This document shows positions 15,425-23,719 of a DNA stretch of 64,000 bases, piece by piece. Each line of letters opens with the position of its first letter. The first letter of the stretch is position 1. The notes under the pieces were generated by a model. It searched no databases. It was not told where the DNA came from and saw only the letters and a list, made by a program, of their open reading frames with translations. A program made the translations under genes and the position numbers. Source of the DNA: Streptomyces sp. NBC_01549 (GTDB taxonomy: Bacteria > Actinomycetota > Actinomycetes > Streptomycetales > Streptomycetaceae); assembly GCF_026339955.1 (NCBI RefSeq), contig NZ_JAPEPW010000001.1, positions 6,593,001 to 6,657,000 of the forward strand, given 5' to 3'.

Positions 15425-16679
15425 CGCGACCAGCGGCGACGGGACGAACCGTCGCGCGCTGATCCTGGTGGAGAACCTCTCGGTGCCGTTCGACCGGCGC
15501 GTGTGGCAGGAGTGCACGACGCTGCGCGACGCGGGCTGGGAGGTGCACGTCATCTGTCCCCGGGGGGAGAAGCGGGACACGGAGCCGGAGGCGGTGATCG
15601 ACGGGGTGCGGATCCACCGCTACCCGTTGCGCGCGGCCACCGGAGGGCCAGCCGGCTACCTGCGGGAGTACGGATCGGCGTTGTGGCACACGGTCCGGCT
15701 GGCCCGCAAGGTCGGCCCGGTCGACGTGGTCCACGCCTGCAACCCGCCCGACCTGCTGTTCCTGCCGGCACTGTGGCTGAAGCGGCGCGGCGCGCGGTTC
15801 GTCTTCGACCAGCACGACCTGGTACCCGAGCTGTACCTCTCCCGGTTCGACCGCGGCGAAGACCTGCTCTACCGCGCCGTGTGCGCGCTGGAACGGCGGA
15901 CCTACCGGGCCGCGGACATCGTGCTCGCCACGAACGAGAGCTACCGGGACGTCGCGCTGCGCCGTGGCGGCCGGCGGCCGGAGGACGTCTTCGTGGTGCG
16001 CAGCGCGCCCGCGACCGACCGGTTCCAACCGGTGCCGCCGGAGCCGGAGTTGAAGCGCGGCAAGCCTCATCTGTTGTGCTACCTCGGCGTCATGGGCCCT
16101 CAGGACGGCGTCGACTACGCCTTGCGGGCCCTCGCGAAGCTGCGCGACGAGCTCGGACGGACCGACTGGCATGCGGTCTTCGTCGGCGCCGGCGACGCCT
16201 TCGACGCGATGGTGGAGCTGTCCCAGCGGCTCGGCCTCTCCGAACAGGTGCAGTTCACCGGGCGCATTCCGGACGCCGACCTGGTGCGCTACCTGTGCAC
16301 CGCGGACGTGTGCCTTTCCCCCGACCCGCGCAATCCGCTCAACGACGTGTCGACCATGAACAAGGTCCTGGAGTACATGGCGATGGGGCGGCCGATCGTC
16401 TCGTTCGACCTCCGGGAGGCGCGCGTCTCCGCCGGTGACGCTGCCGTCTACGCGCCCGCCAACGACGAGGCTCAGTTCGCCAAGCTCATCGCGCTGCTCC
16501 TTGACGATCCGGAGAAGCGGGCCCGGATGGGCAAGATCGGCCAGGAGCGGATCAGCGGCCCGCTCTCCTGGCAGAACTCGCAAGCGTCGCTGCTCGCCGC
16601 CTACGCCGCCGCCTGCCGGGACCATGCCCCGGTGTCGGCGGGTGGGCCGGTCCGTACGGGGAAGAGGCCGCGCCATTGA
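15414..16679 (+). CDS. Family 4 glycosyltransferase
   Basis: The 421-residue GT-B enzyme carries VENLSVPFDRRVWQE at its N-terminus, VHACNPPDLL in the acceptor half, and a donor-binding half with FTGRIPDADL and NKVLEYMAMGRPIVSFD. The proposed TTG start at 15414 overlaps the dehydrogenase stop by 11 bp; no better in-frame start is seen. It should add a sugar to the lipid-linked repeat unit on the cytoplasmic face. Sugar specificity cannot be read from sequence. Confidence 0.85.
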   Translation: MLGNATSGDGTNRRALILVENLSVPFDRRVWQECTTLRDAGWEVHVICPRGEKRDTEPEAVIDGVRIHRYPLRAATGGPAGYLREYGSALWHTVRLARKVGPVDVVHACNPPDLLFLPALWLKRRGARFVFDQHDLVPELYLSRFDRGEDLLYRAVCALERRTYRAADIVLATNESYRDVALRRGGRRPEDVFVVRSAPATDRFQPVPPEPELKRGKPHLLCYLGVMGPQDGVDYALRALAKLRDELGRTDWHAVFVGAGDAFDAMVELSQRLGLSEQVQFTGRIPDADLVRYLCTADVCLSPDPRNPLNDVSTMNKVLEYMAMGRPIVSFDLREARVSAGDAAVYAPANDEAQFAKLIALLLDDPEKRARMGKIGQERISGPLSWQNSQASLLAAYAAACRDHAPVSAGGPVRTGKRPRH

Positions 16680-18046
16680 GTGATGACACGATCCGCCTGG
16701 TCACGATCGGACGGATTCTTCGTCGGCGGTGGCGGCTCCTCGCCGTACTCGCCGTGGTGGGTGCGCTCGTCGGCTACGGCACCTCGGTGCTGCTGTTTCC
16801 GCCGCGGTACACGGCGGCGGCATCGGTACTGCTGCCGGGGCAGTGGGAGGAGCGCGAACTGCTGACTCAGGTGGACATCGCGACCAGCTCGGCGGTGGTC
16901 GACCGCGCGGCCGCCACGCTCGGCTGGAAGGGCGTCAGCGGCGCCGAACTGCGGGATCAAGTGAGCGCCAAGGCCGACGACGGGAACATCATCAAGATCT
17001 CGGGTACGGCTGACACCCCGGAGCGCGCGCAACGGCTCTCCGACCAGGTGGCCCAGCAATTCGTCACCTTCGCCGCGCGCATCGCGGGCGGCAGTGCCGA
17101 CCCCGCAACGGCTACCGGGACCGAGGCGCTGCGGAAGAAGGTGGCGGAGACCAACCGCCGCATCACCGACCTGGCCAATGCGGCCGATCCGGGGCAGACC
17201 GTGGAGAGCGTGCAGGCCCGCACCGAGCTCGAGGGCCTGCGCACCGCGCTGCAGGACGCCATCAAGAAACTGGACGAGGCCGACCCGGCGACCAACAAGG
17301 CCAGCATGGTCGTCATGGGGCCGGCGCCCCGGCCGACTGGCGCGGCAGCGCCGACGAGGATGCAGCTCATCGTCGGCGGGGCGCTGCTGTTCTTCCTGCT
17401 CGCGGTCATCGGCCATCTCGCCGCCGCACGGGTGAGTCGCCGGCTGCGCACCGAACCGCAGATCGCCGCGGCGCTGGGCTCGACGCTCCTCGGCGCCGTC
17501 GATGTGCCCGGTGAACGGCGCGCGCACCGGTCGAAAAGCCATGGCTCACGGGCCCGGATGCGCCGACTTCTCGGCGTTGACGCCCGGTGGGACATACCGA
17601 GCCCGCAGAGGTCAGGCGACGAGGCCGACAGGCGGATCCGCTACCGGCGGGTGTGCACTCGCCTGCGGGACCGGCTACCGGCCCCCCGGCGGCTGCTGGT
17701 TGTCGTACCGGAAGGCGACGAGGTCGCCCGCCGGGCCGCCGGGCAGCTCGTCGCCGAGGCCAAGAGCGATCCGCTGCTGCGGACGGTGGAGGTTTCGGTG
17801 GACCGGCCGATCGTGCCCGACCGCGACACCGAGTCCGGTGCCCTGGTCGTCCTCAGCGCGGGCAGCTGGACCGCGGAGGAGCTCGCCGGCATCGCCGAGG
17901 CGTGTGCGGACGGCGGGCATGAGGTCGTCGGCATCGTCGTCGCCGGCACGGTCCGCACCCGCCCGACGCGGACTGCCGGCCGTCCTTCGGACGAGGCCAC
18001 TTTGGCGCTCGCGGTTCACGGCCACGCGACGGGAGATTCAGCGTGA
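16676..18046 (+). CDS. Wzz/Wzc-like chain-length protein with a degenerate cytoplasmic domain
   Basis: The 456-residue polysaccharide co-polymerase has a first membrane helix near residues 20-38 (LLAVLAVVGALVGYGTSVLL), an extracytoplasmic helical region to about residue 220, and a second helix (LIVGGALLFFLLAVIGHLAA). A roughly 200-residue cytoplasmic domain follows. That domain starts like a Wzc kinase (RRLLVVVPEGDEVARRAAGQ) but has no Walker A lysine and no terminal Tyr cluster, so BY-kinase activity is not expected. The TTG start overlaps the preceding stop by 4 bp. It probably sets polymer length. Confidence 0.8.
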   Translation: MSDDTIRLVTIGRILRRRWRLLAVLAVVGALVGYGTSVLLFPPRYTAAASVLLPGQWEERELLTQVDIATSSAVVDRAAATLGWKGVSGAELRDQVSAKADDGNIIKISGTADTPERAQRLSDQVAQQFVTFAARIAGGSADPATATGTEALRKKVAETNRRITDLANAADPGQTVESVQARTELEGLRTALQDAIKKLDEADPATNKASMVVMGPAPRPTGAAAPTRMQLIVGGALLFFLLAVIGHLAAARVSRRLRTEPQIAAALGSTLLGAVDVPGERRAHRSKSHGSRARMRRLLGVDARWDIPSPQRSGDEADRRIRYRRVCTRLRDRLPAPRRLLVVVPEGDEVARRAAGQLVAEAKSDPLLRTVEVSVDRPIVPDRDTESGALVVLSAGSWTAEELAGIAEACADGGHEVVGIVVAGTVRTRPTRTAGRPSDEATLALAVHGHATGDSA

Positions 18047-19563
18047 CGACGAGCACGACTTCGGAGTCGTCGGCCGCCACTCCGCTCCTGGACCTGCAGG
18101 CGCTGGTGGTCGCGGTCCGCAGACGCCGCCGTCTCTGGAGCGCCATGGCGCTGCTCGGACTGCTGATCGGCGCGGCGGTGGCGGTCCTGCTGCCGCCGTC
18201 GCCGACCGCGGTGACCAAGGTGCTGGTCGCGCATCAGGAGGACCAGGCGAACGACACCGGAACGCTGATCCGCACCGACGTCCAGCTGCTGGGGACCACG
18301 CAGATCGCCGACCAGGCCCTGCGGTCCCTCAAGTCCCCGGAAAAACCGGAAGACTTCATGCGGGACTACCGGGGTACCGGATTGACCAACAACGTGCTCC
18401 AGATCGATGTGGCAGGTGACACCGACGCGGAAGCGGTGGCCCGGGCCAAGGCACTGGCCGATGCGTTTGTCGCGGACCATGTGAAGCGGATACGGGACAT
18501 CGCGGACGCCGAGGCCAAGGCCCTGCTCGACCAGCGTGACCGCATGCAGACGGAGCTCGCCGAGGTCAACAAGGAGATCGGTGGCCGATCGCCGGACAGC
18601 GATCCGAAAGCGTCGGCGAGCATCGAGTCGCTCTTCGCCCGCCGGGCCGAGCTCACTTCGCGGATCGACGACTTCGGTCAGCGCGCCGAGGAGGCGCGCA
18701 TCGGCACGCCCCAGCTCATCGTCGGCACGCAGATCGTGGACGCCCCGCGCGCGGTGCGGCACTCCCTGCCCAAGGCCGCCGTCACCAACGCCGTGATCGG
18801 ACTCGTTCTCGGGCTCTTCCTCGGGCTCGCGCTGGCCGCGGTCGGCGTGGTGGTGGCAGACCGCCCCGTGCTGCGCCGGGACATCGCGGCGAACCTCGGC
18901 GCCTCGGTCATCGCGGAGTTGCCCCGCCGGTCGGGCAGGCTGTGGCAGCGCCGACGGACCCGGGTGGCACGCGAACGGCTCACCACGACGCTGGCCCGCA
19001 CCGTGCGCGGCTCCGCGGAACCGCTGTCGCTGCTGGAACTGGGCTGCGCGCGCAGCACGAGCGTGATCGCCCTGGGCCTCGCCCGGGCACTGGCGGCGGA
19101 CGGGCCAGTGGTCGTCATCGACGGTCTCCCCGGCCCGCAGCTCGCAGGCCGCAGCCCGAAACCAGGAGACCCCACCGTGGTCAGCGGCGAACGTGCCGCG
19201 GCCGTGTCGCCTCAGGAGCACCGGATCGGCGTCGGCTCGGTGGCGCCCGGCACGGCGTGGACCGACCTCCAGTACCTCGGCACCCAGACCGTGCTCGTCG
19301 TGCGTGCCGGGCACGGCAGCGCCGCATGGCTGCACACAGTGGCGCGGCAGCTCGCGGACCAGCGCATTCCGGTGATCGGTGTGGTGCTGATCGACCCCGA
19401 TCCGCGTGACCGGACCGACGGCACGCTGTGGGACGGGCTGCACACCGCGCTGCGCGGCCAGATCGAGCTGCTGGCCCGACAGAACGGGACGGGCCGGCGG
19501 CGGGCTGAGCGGCTGCCGATGTGGGCGGCACGGGTCCCGGACGACGACCAGGAGGTGCGGTAG
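18043..19563 (+). CDS. Second Wzz/Wzc-like protein, P-loop lost
   Basis: This 506-residue paralogue of the preceding gene has its first helix at about residues 32-52 (SAMALLGLLIGAAVAVLLPP), a long periplasm-like helical region with coiled-coil character (residues 140-235), and a second helix (VIGLVLGLFLGLALAAVGVV). In the kinase-like domain, the place of the P-loop reads GCARSTSVIALGLARALA, so the GKS/T lysine is missing. The GTG start overlaps the upstream stop. Two non-kinase co-polymerases side by side may form a heteromeric complex. Confidence 0.8.
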   Translation: MTTSTTSESSAATPLLDLQALVVAVRRRRRLWSAMALLGLLIGAAVAVLLPPSPTAVTKVLVAHQEDQANDTGTLIRTDVQLLGTTQIADQALRSLKSPEKPEDFMRDYRGTGLTNNVLQIDVAGDTDAEAVARAKALADAFVADHVKRIRDIADAEAKALLDQRDRMQTELAEVNKEIGGRSPDSDPKASASIESLFARRAELTSRIDDFGQRAEEARIGTPQLIVGTQIVDAPRAVRHSLPKAAVTNAVIGLVLGLFLGLALAAVGVVVADRPVLRRDIAANLGASVIAELPRRSGRLWQRRRTRVARERLTTTLARTVRGSAEPLSLLELGCARSTSVIALGLARALAADGPVVVIDGLPGPQLAGRSPKPGDPTVVSGERAAAVSPQEHRIGVGSVAPGTAWTDLQYLGTQTVLVVRAGHGSAAWLHTVARQLADQRIPVIGVVLIDPDPRDRTDGTLWDGLHTALRGQIELLARQNGTGRRRAERLPMWAARVPDDDQEVR

Positions 19564-19566
19564 GAC

Positions 19567-21495
19567 ATGTGTGGCATCGCAGGCACTTACCGATGGCCGG
19601 ACGGAAAGGTCGTGACCGACCGGCTCACCGACACCCTCGCCCACCGCGGCCCGGACGGCGCGGGCCGTTACGGCCACCCCGTCGGTGACGGCGAAGTGCA
19701 GCTCGGGCACCGCCGGCTGGCCATCATCGACCTGTCCGAGACCGGCGCCCAGCCGATGGTCTCGGACGGCCTCGCCCTGACGTACAACGGCGAGCTGTAC
19801 AACGCGCCCGAGCTGCGTGCCGAGCTGGCAGCCACCGGGGTGCGCTTCCGCGGTACCTCCGACACCGAGGTACTCCTTGAGGCCTGGCGGCGCTGGGGCA
19901 CGGACTGCCTGCCCCGACTGCGCGGCATGTTCGCGTTCGGCATCTTCGACGAGCGAACCGGTGACCTGGTGCTCGCCCGCGACCAGCTCGGCATCAAGCC
20001 GCTGTTCCTGCTCCGGCGCGGCGGGGGCCTGATGTTCGCCTCCGAGCTCAAGGCGCTCGCCGCCGCGACCGGCGGGTCGCTGCAGGTGGACCATGCGGCG
20101 CTGGTGGCCTCACTGCTGTACTACTGGGTGCCGGACTCGCGCTGCGCGTTCCGCGAAGCGGAGAAGCTGCCGCCGGGGAGCTGGCTGAGGTGCCGGCCCG
20201 ACGGCCGGGTGGAGCGCGGCCGGTTCTGGAACCTGAAGGACGTCGCCGCCGAGGGCCGGGAGCGGGCCCGGGCCGGCGAGCAGCCGGACCTCGCCGCCAT
20301 CGTCGAGGAGTCGACCCGGCGCCACCTGCTCTCCGACGTACCCGTGGCGACCTTCCTCTCCGGCGGCCTCGACTCCAGCTACCTGACCGCGCTGGCGGCC
20401 CGCCACCAACCCGGGATCTCCGCCTACACGATCGGCTTCCGCGCCGAGGACGCCAAGTTCGAGGCGATGCCGGACGACCTGCGCTATGCCCGGCAGGTGG
20501 CCGAGCGGTTCGGCGTCGACCTGCACGAGATCGAGATCGCCCCGAACGTGCTCGACCTGCTGCCGCAGATGACGTACCACCTGGACGAGCCGATCGGCGA
20601 CCCCGCCGCGATCAACACGTACCTGATCTGCTCGGCCGCCCGGGAGGCCGGGGTCAAGGTGATGCTCTCGGGGATGGGTGCCGACGAGCTGTTCGCGGGG
20701 TACCGCAAGCATCTGGCCAACCTGCTCGCGCTGCGCTACCAGCGCGTCCCGCGGCCACTGCGCCGCGGGGTGTCCGGGGTCGTGGACCGGCTGCCGGTCG
20801 CCACGTCCCGCCGGGGGTATCGGTCGGTGCGCTTCGCGAAGCGGTTCCTCTCCTTCGCCGATCTGCCGGAGGAGACCGCGTTCCGGCGCAGCTACACCAT
20901 GTACGACCAGGACGAGCTGCTCGCCCTTCTCGATCCGGACCTGGCCGGGACGGTCGACGACGTGCTGAGCGAACATGCGGACGTCTACCAGGACAACGAC
21001 CTCGACGACTTCGTCAACCGCATGTGCCTGACCGACGCCCGGATGTTCCTGCCGGGCCTGAACCTCACGTACACGGACCGGTCGAGCATGGCGGCGTCGA
21101 CCGAGGTACGGGTGCCGTATGTGGACGTCGAGGTGGTCAAGGCGGCGTTCGCCGTGCCCGGCGATCGCAAGATCGTCGGACGACAGGGCAAGGCCGTCCT
21201 CAAGGAGGCGGCCACCTCGATCCTGTCCCGGGAGATCGTCTACCGGCCCAAGGGCCTGTTCAGCGCCCCGTTGCGCGCCTGGATGAGCCGGGATCTGGCA
21301 CCGCTGGTGCGCGAGGTGGTCAACGACGGCCTGCTCGTCAATTCCGGGCTCCTGCGCCGCGACGCCCTGGCGCGCATGGTCGCCGAGGACGCCGCCGGGC
21401 AGCGGGACTTCTCCAAGCATCTGTGGCATGTGCTGACCCTCGAGTACTGGTATCGCGGCGCGACCTCTGGCTCCGGCCAGAGCCAAGCGGCTTGA
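19567..21495 (+). CDS. asnB: Asparagine synthase (glutamine-hydrolysing)-type amidotransferase
   Basis: The 642-residue, two-domain enzyme has an N-terminal Ntn glutaminase starting MCGIAGTY with Cys2 as nucleophile and GELYN. The C-terminal synthetase domain has the PPi-loop SGGLDSSYLTAL, plus LSGMGADELFAGY. Within polysaccharide loci such proteins (for example WbpS-like) are thought to amidate uronic acids rather than make asparagine. That role would fit the AlgD-like gene upstream, but it is inferred from context. Three bases separate it from the preceding stop. Confidence 0.88.
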   Translation: MCGIAGTYRWPDGKVVTDRLTDTLAHRGPDGAGRYGHPVGDGEVQLGHRRLAIIDLSETGAQPMVSDGLALTYNGELYNAPELRAELAATGVRFRGTSDTEVLLEAWRRWGTDCLPRLRGMFAFGIFDERTGDLVLARDQLGIKPLFLLRRGGGLMFASELKALAAATGGSLQVDHAALVASLLYYWVPDSRCAFREAEKLPPGSWLRCRPDGRVERGRFWNLKDVAAEGRERARAGEQPDLAAIVEESTRRHLLSDVPVATFLSGGLDSSYLTALAARHQPGISAYTIGFRAEDAKFEAMPDDLRYARQVAERFGVDLHEIEIAPNVLDLLPQMTYHLDEPIGDPAAINTYLICSAAREAGVKVMLSGMGADELFAGYRKHLANLLALRYQRVPRPLRRGVSGVVDRLPVATSRRGYRSVRFAKRFLSFADLPEETAFRRSYTMYDQDELLALLDPDLAGTVDDVLSEHADVYQDNDLDDFVNRMCLTDARMFLPGLNLTYTDRSSMAASTEVRVPYVDVEVVKAAFAVPGDRKIVGRQGKAVLKEAATSILSREIVYRPKGLFSAPLRAWMSRDLAPLVREVVNDGLLVNSGLLRRDALARMVAEDAAGQRDFSKHLWHVLTLEYWYRGATSGSGQSQAA

Positions 21496-21520
21496 CGGCG
21501 TTTAAACATGAGGAGTTCGG

Positions 21521-23719
21521 GTGAAACAGGTTGTTCAGAACTACAAGAGTGGCGATCTGGCGGTGCTCGAGGTGCCCGTGCCGGGGTGCAAGCCGGGCGG
21601 TGTGCTGGTCCGCAGCGCCTACTCGCTGATATCCACCGGAACCGAGCTCATGAAGGTGTCCGAGGCCGGCATGTCGATGCTGGGCAAGGCCCGCTCCCGG
21701 CCGGACCAGGTGGCCAAGGTCATGCAGAGTGTGGCCACCAACGGGGTGCCCGCCACCTACCGCAAGGTGATGGGCAAGCTGGACTCCTACACGCCGCTGG
21801 GCTACTCACTGTGCGGGGTGGTCGAGCAGGTCGGCACCGGGATCGACGACGTGGCGGTCGGCGACCTCGTGGCCTGCGCCGGCAATGAGCACGCGTTGCA
21901 TGCCGAGCTGAACTGGGTGCCGAAGAACCTCTACGCCCGGGTGCCGGACGGCCTCGCGCCGCGCCACGCGGCCTTCGGCACCGTCGGGTCGATCGCGATG
22001 CAGGGCGTCCGCCGCGGCGAGCCGCAACTCGGCGACGTGGCGCTGGTCATCGGCCTCGGGCTGATCGGGCAGCTGGTGGTGCAGCTCCTTGCCGCCTCGG
22101 GGGTCCGCGTCGTCGGGGTCGACCCCGACCCGGTGCGCTGCGAGCTCGCCGAGCGCCTGGGTGCCGCGGCCTGCGGCGATCCCGCGGCCGCCAGCGTGGA
22201 AGCCGCCGTCGCCGAACTCACCGGCGGTCACGGCGTGGACCAGGTGTACCTGGCCGCCGGCGGCGGCAGCAACCAGCCCGTCGAGCTGGCCGCCCGGCTC
22301 TGCCGGGACCGCGGCCGGGTCGTCGACATCGGCAAGTGCCGCCTGGACCTGCCGTGGAACGCGTACTACGAGAAAGAGCTCGACGTCCGCTTCTCGCGCT
22401 CGTACGGCCCCGGGCGCTACGACCCGGCGTACGAGCTCGAGGGGCGGGACTACCCGATCGGCTACGTGCGCTGGACCGAGCGCCGCAACCTGGCGTGCTT
22501 CCTCGATCTCCTCGCCCGCGGCAGCGTCGACGTGGAGCCCCTGGTCTCCCACATCGCCGACTTCGATGACGCCGTCGAGACGTACCAGCGCCTGAAGGAG
22601 GGCGACCTCAAGGCCGTGGCTGTGCTGTTCCGGTACCCCGAACACGCGGGGGAAACGAAGGAAGCAGTGGCCCCGGCGGTGGCCGTGCCCGCGGTGAAGC
22701 GACCCAGCGGCGGAGTGTCCACGCCGGCCCGGGCCGCCAAGACGCCGGTACGCCTTGCGTTCGTCGGCGCGGGAAACTACGCGACGTCGATGCTGCTGCC
22801 GCACCTGGCACAGCGCGACGGAGTCACGCTGTCGACAGTCGTCACCACGACGGCGCTGTCCGCGGCCAACGCGCAGCGGAAGTTCGGCTTCGCCGAGGCG
22901 ACCACCGATCTCGACGCCGTGCTCGGCGACAAGTCCATCGACGCGGTGTTCGTGGTCACCCGGCACAGCTCGCACGCCGAACTGACCCGAAGAGCACTGC
23001 TGGCCGGCAAGACCGTGTTCGTGGAGAAGCCCCTGGCCCTCACCGAGGACGAGCTGGCCGGCGTACTCGCGGCGGTGGAGGAGTCCGGCAACGACCGGCT
23101 GCAGGTGGGCTTCAACCGCCGGTTCGCGCCGCTGCTGCAGGAGACCAGGAAGAGGTTCGGCGCCCGGACCGGTCCGGCGAGCCTGCGCTACCTGGTCAAC
23201 GCGGGCCGGCTGCAGCACGGCAGCTGGTACCTCCAACAGGGCACCGAGGGCTCGCGGTTCGCCGGCGAGGGCGGACACTTCATCGACACGGCGAGCTGGC
23301 TGCTCGAGGCCGACCCGGTCTCGGTGTACGCGGTCGCCACGTCCGGCAACGAGGACCTGCAGGTCGTGCTCCGCTACCCGGACGGGTCCACCGCCACCAT
23401 CAGCTACGTCACCACCGGCGCGGCCGGCTTCCCCAAGGAGACGCTGGACCTTGTCGCGGACGGCAAGGTGCTGCGGCTCGACGACTTCGTCCGTGCCACT
23501 GTGTACGACGGCCGCCGCAAGCGGTGGGTCAGCTCGCGGCTGCCCAAGGCTCGGGACAAGGGCCAGTCCGCCGAGCTGGCCGCGTTCATCAAGGCCGTGC
23601 GGACTGGCGGGCCGATGCCGGTGCCGCTGGAGTCGCTGGGCGCCACCACCTCGGCCACCCTCGCCGTGCAGGCCGGCCTGGTCGGCGGCGCGCCGGTGAC
23701 GCTGGCGAGGGCGCGATGA
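21521..23719 (+). CDS. Bi-domain oxidoreductase: zinc-type dehydrogenase fused to a Gfo/Idh/MocA domain
   Basis: The 732-residue fusion has residues 1-375 resembling medium-chain alcohol dehydrogenases (GYSLCGVVEQVG, GLGLIGQLVVQLLAASGVRV). A linker of about 30 residues leads to a Gfo/Idh/MocA NAD-binding fold starting RLAFVGAGNYATSMLLPHL with VEKPLALTEDEL. Such fusions are known from exopolysaccharide loci, commonly next to heparinase II/III genes, as here. The combination suggests oxidation and reduction of a sugar intermediate, perhaps at C3 or C4; substrate is unknown. The start follows a GAGG-like site (GAGGAGTTCGGGTG). Confidence 0.85.
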   Translation: MKQVVQNYKSGDLAVLEVPVPGCKPGGVLVRSAYSLISTGTELMKVSEAGMSMLGKARSRPDQVAKVMQSVATNGVPATYRKVMGKLDSYTPLGYSLCGVVEQVGTGIDDVAVGDLVACAGNEHALHAELNWVPKNLYARVPDGLAPRHAAFGTVGSIAMQGVRRGEPQLGDVALVIGLGLIGQLVVQLLAASGVRVVGVDPDPVRCELAERLGAAACGDPAAASVEAAVAELTGGHGVDQVYLAAGGGSNQPVELAARLCRDRGRVVDIGKCRLDLPWNAYYEKELDVRFSRSYGPGRYDPAYELEGRDYPIGYVRWTERRNLACFLDLLARGSVDVEPLVSHIADFDDAVETYQRLKEGDLKAVAVLFRYPEHAGETKEAVAPAVAVPAVKRPSGGVSTPARAAKTPVRLAFVGAGNYATSMLLPHLAQRDGVTLSTVVTTTALSAANAQRKFGFAEATTDLDAVLGDKSIDAVFVVTRHSSHAELTRRALLAGKTVFVEKPLALTEDELAGVLAAVEESGNDRLQVGFNRRFAPLLQETRKRFGARTGPASLRYLVNAGRLQHGSWYLQQGTEGSRFAGEGGHFIDTASWLLEADPVSVYAVATSGNEDLQVVLRYPDGSTATISYVTTGAAGFPKETLDLVADGKVLRLDDFVRATVYDGRRKRWVSSRLPKARDKGQSAELAAFIKAVRTGGPMPVPLESLGATTSATLAVQAGLVGGAPVTLARAR

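Noticed and set aside
18016..20094. 692-residue minus-strand open frame
   Set aside because: Antisense to the second Wzz-like gene and asnB; no recognisable domain.
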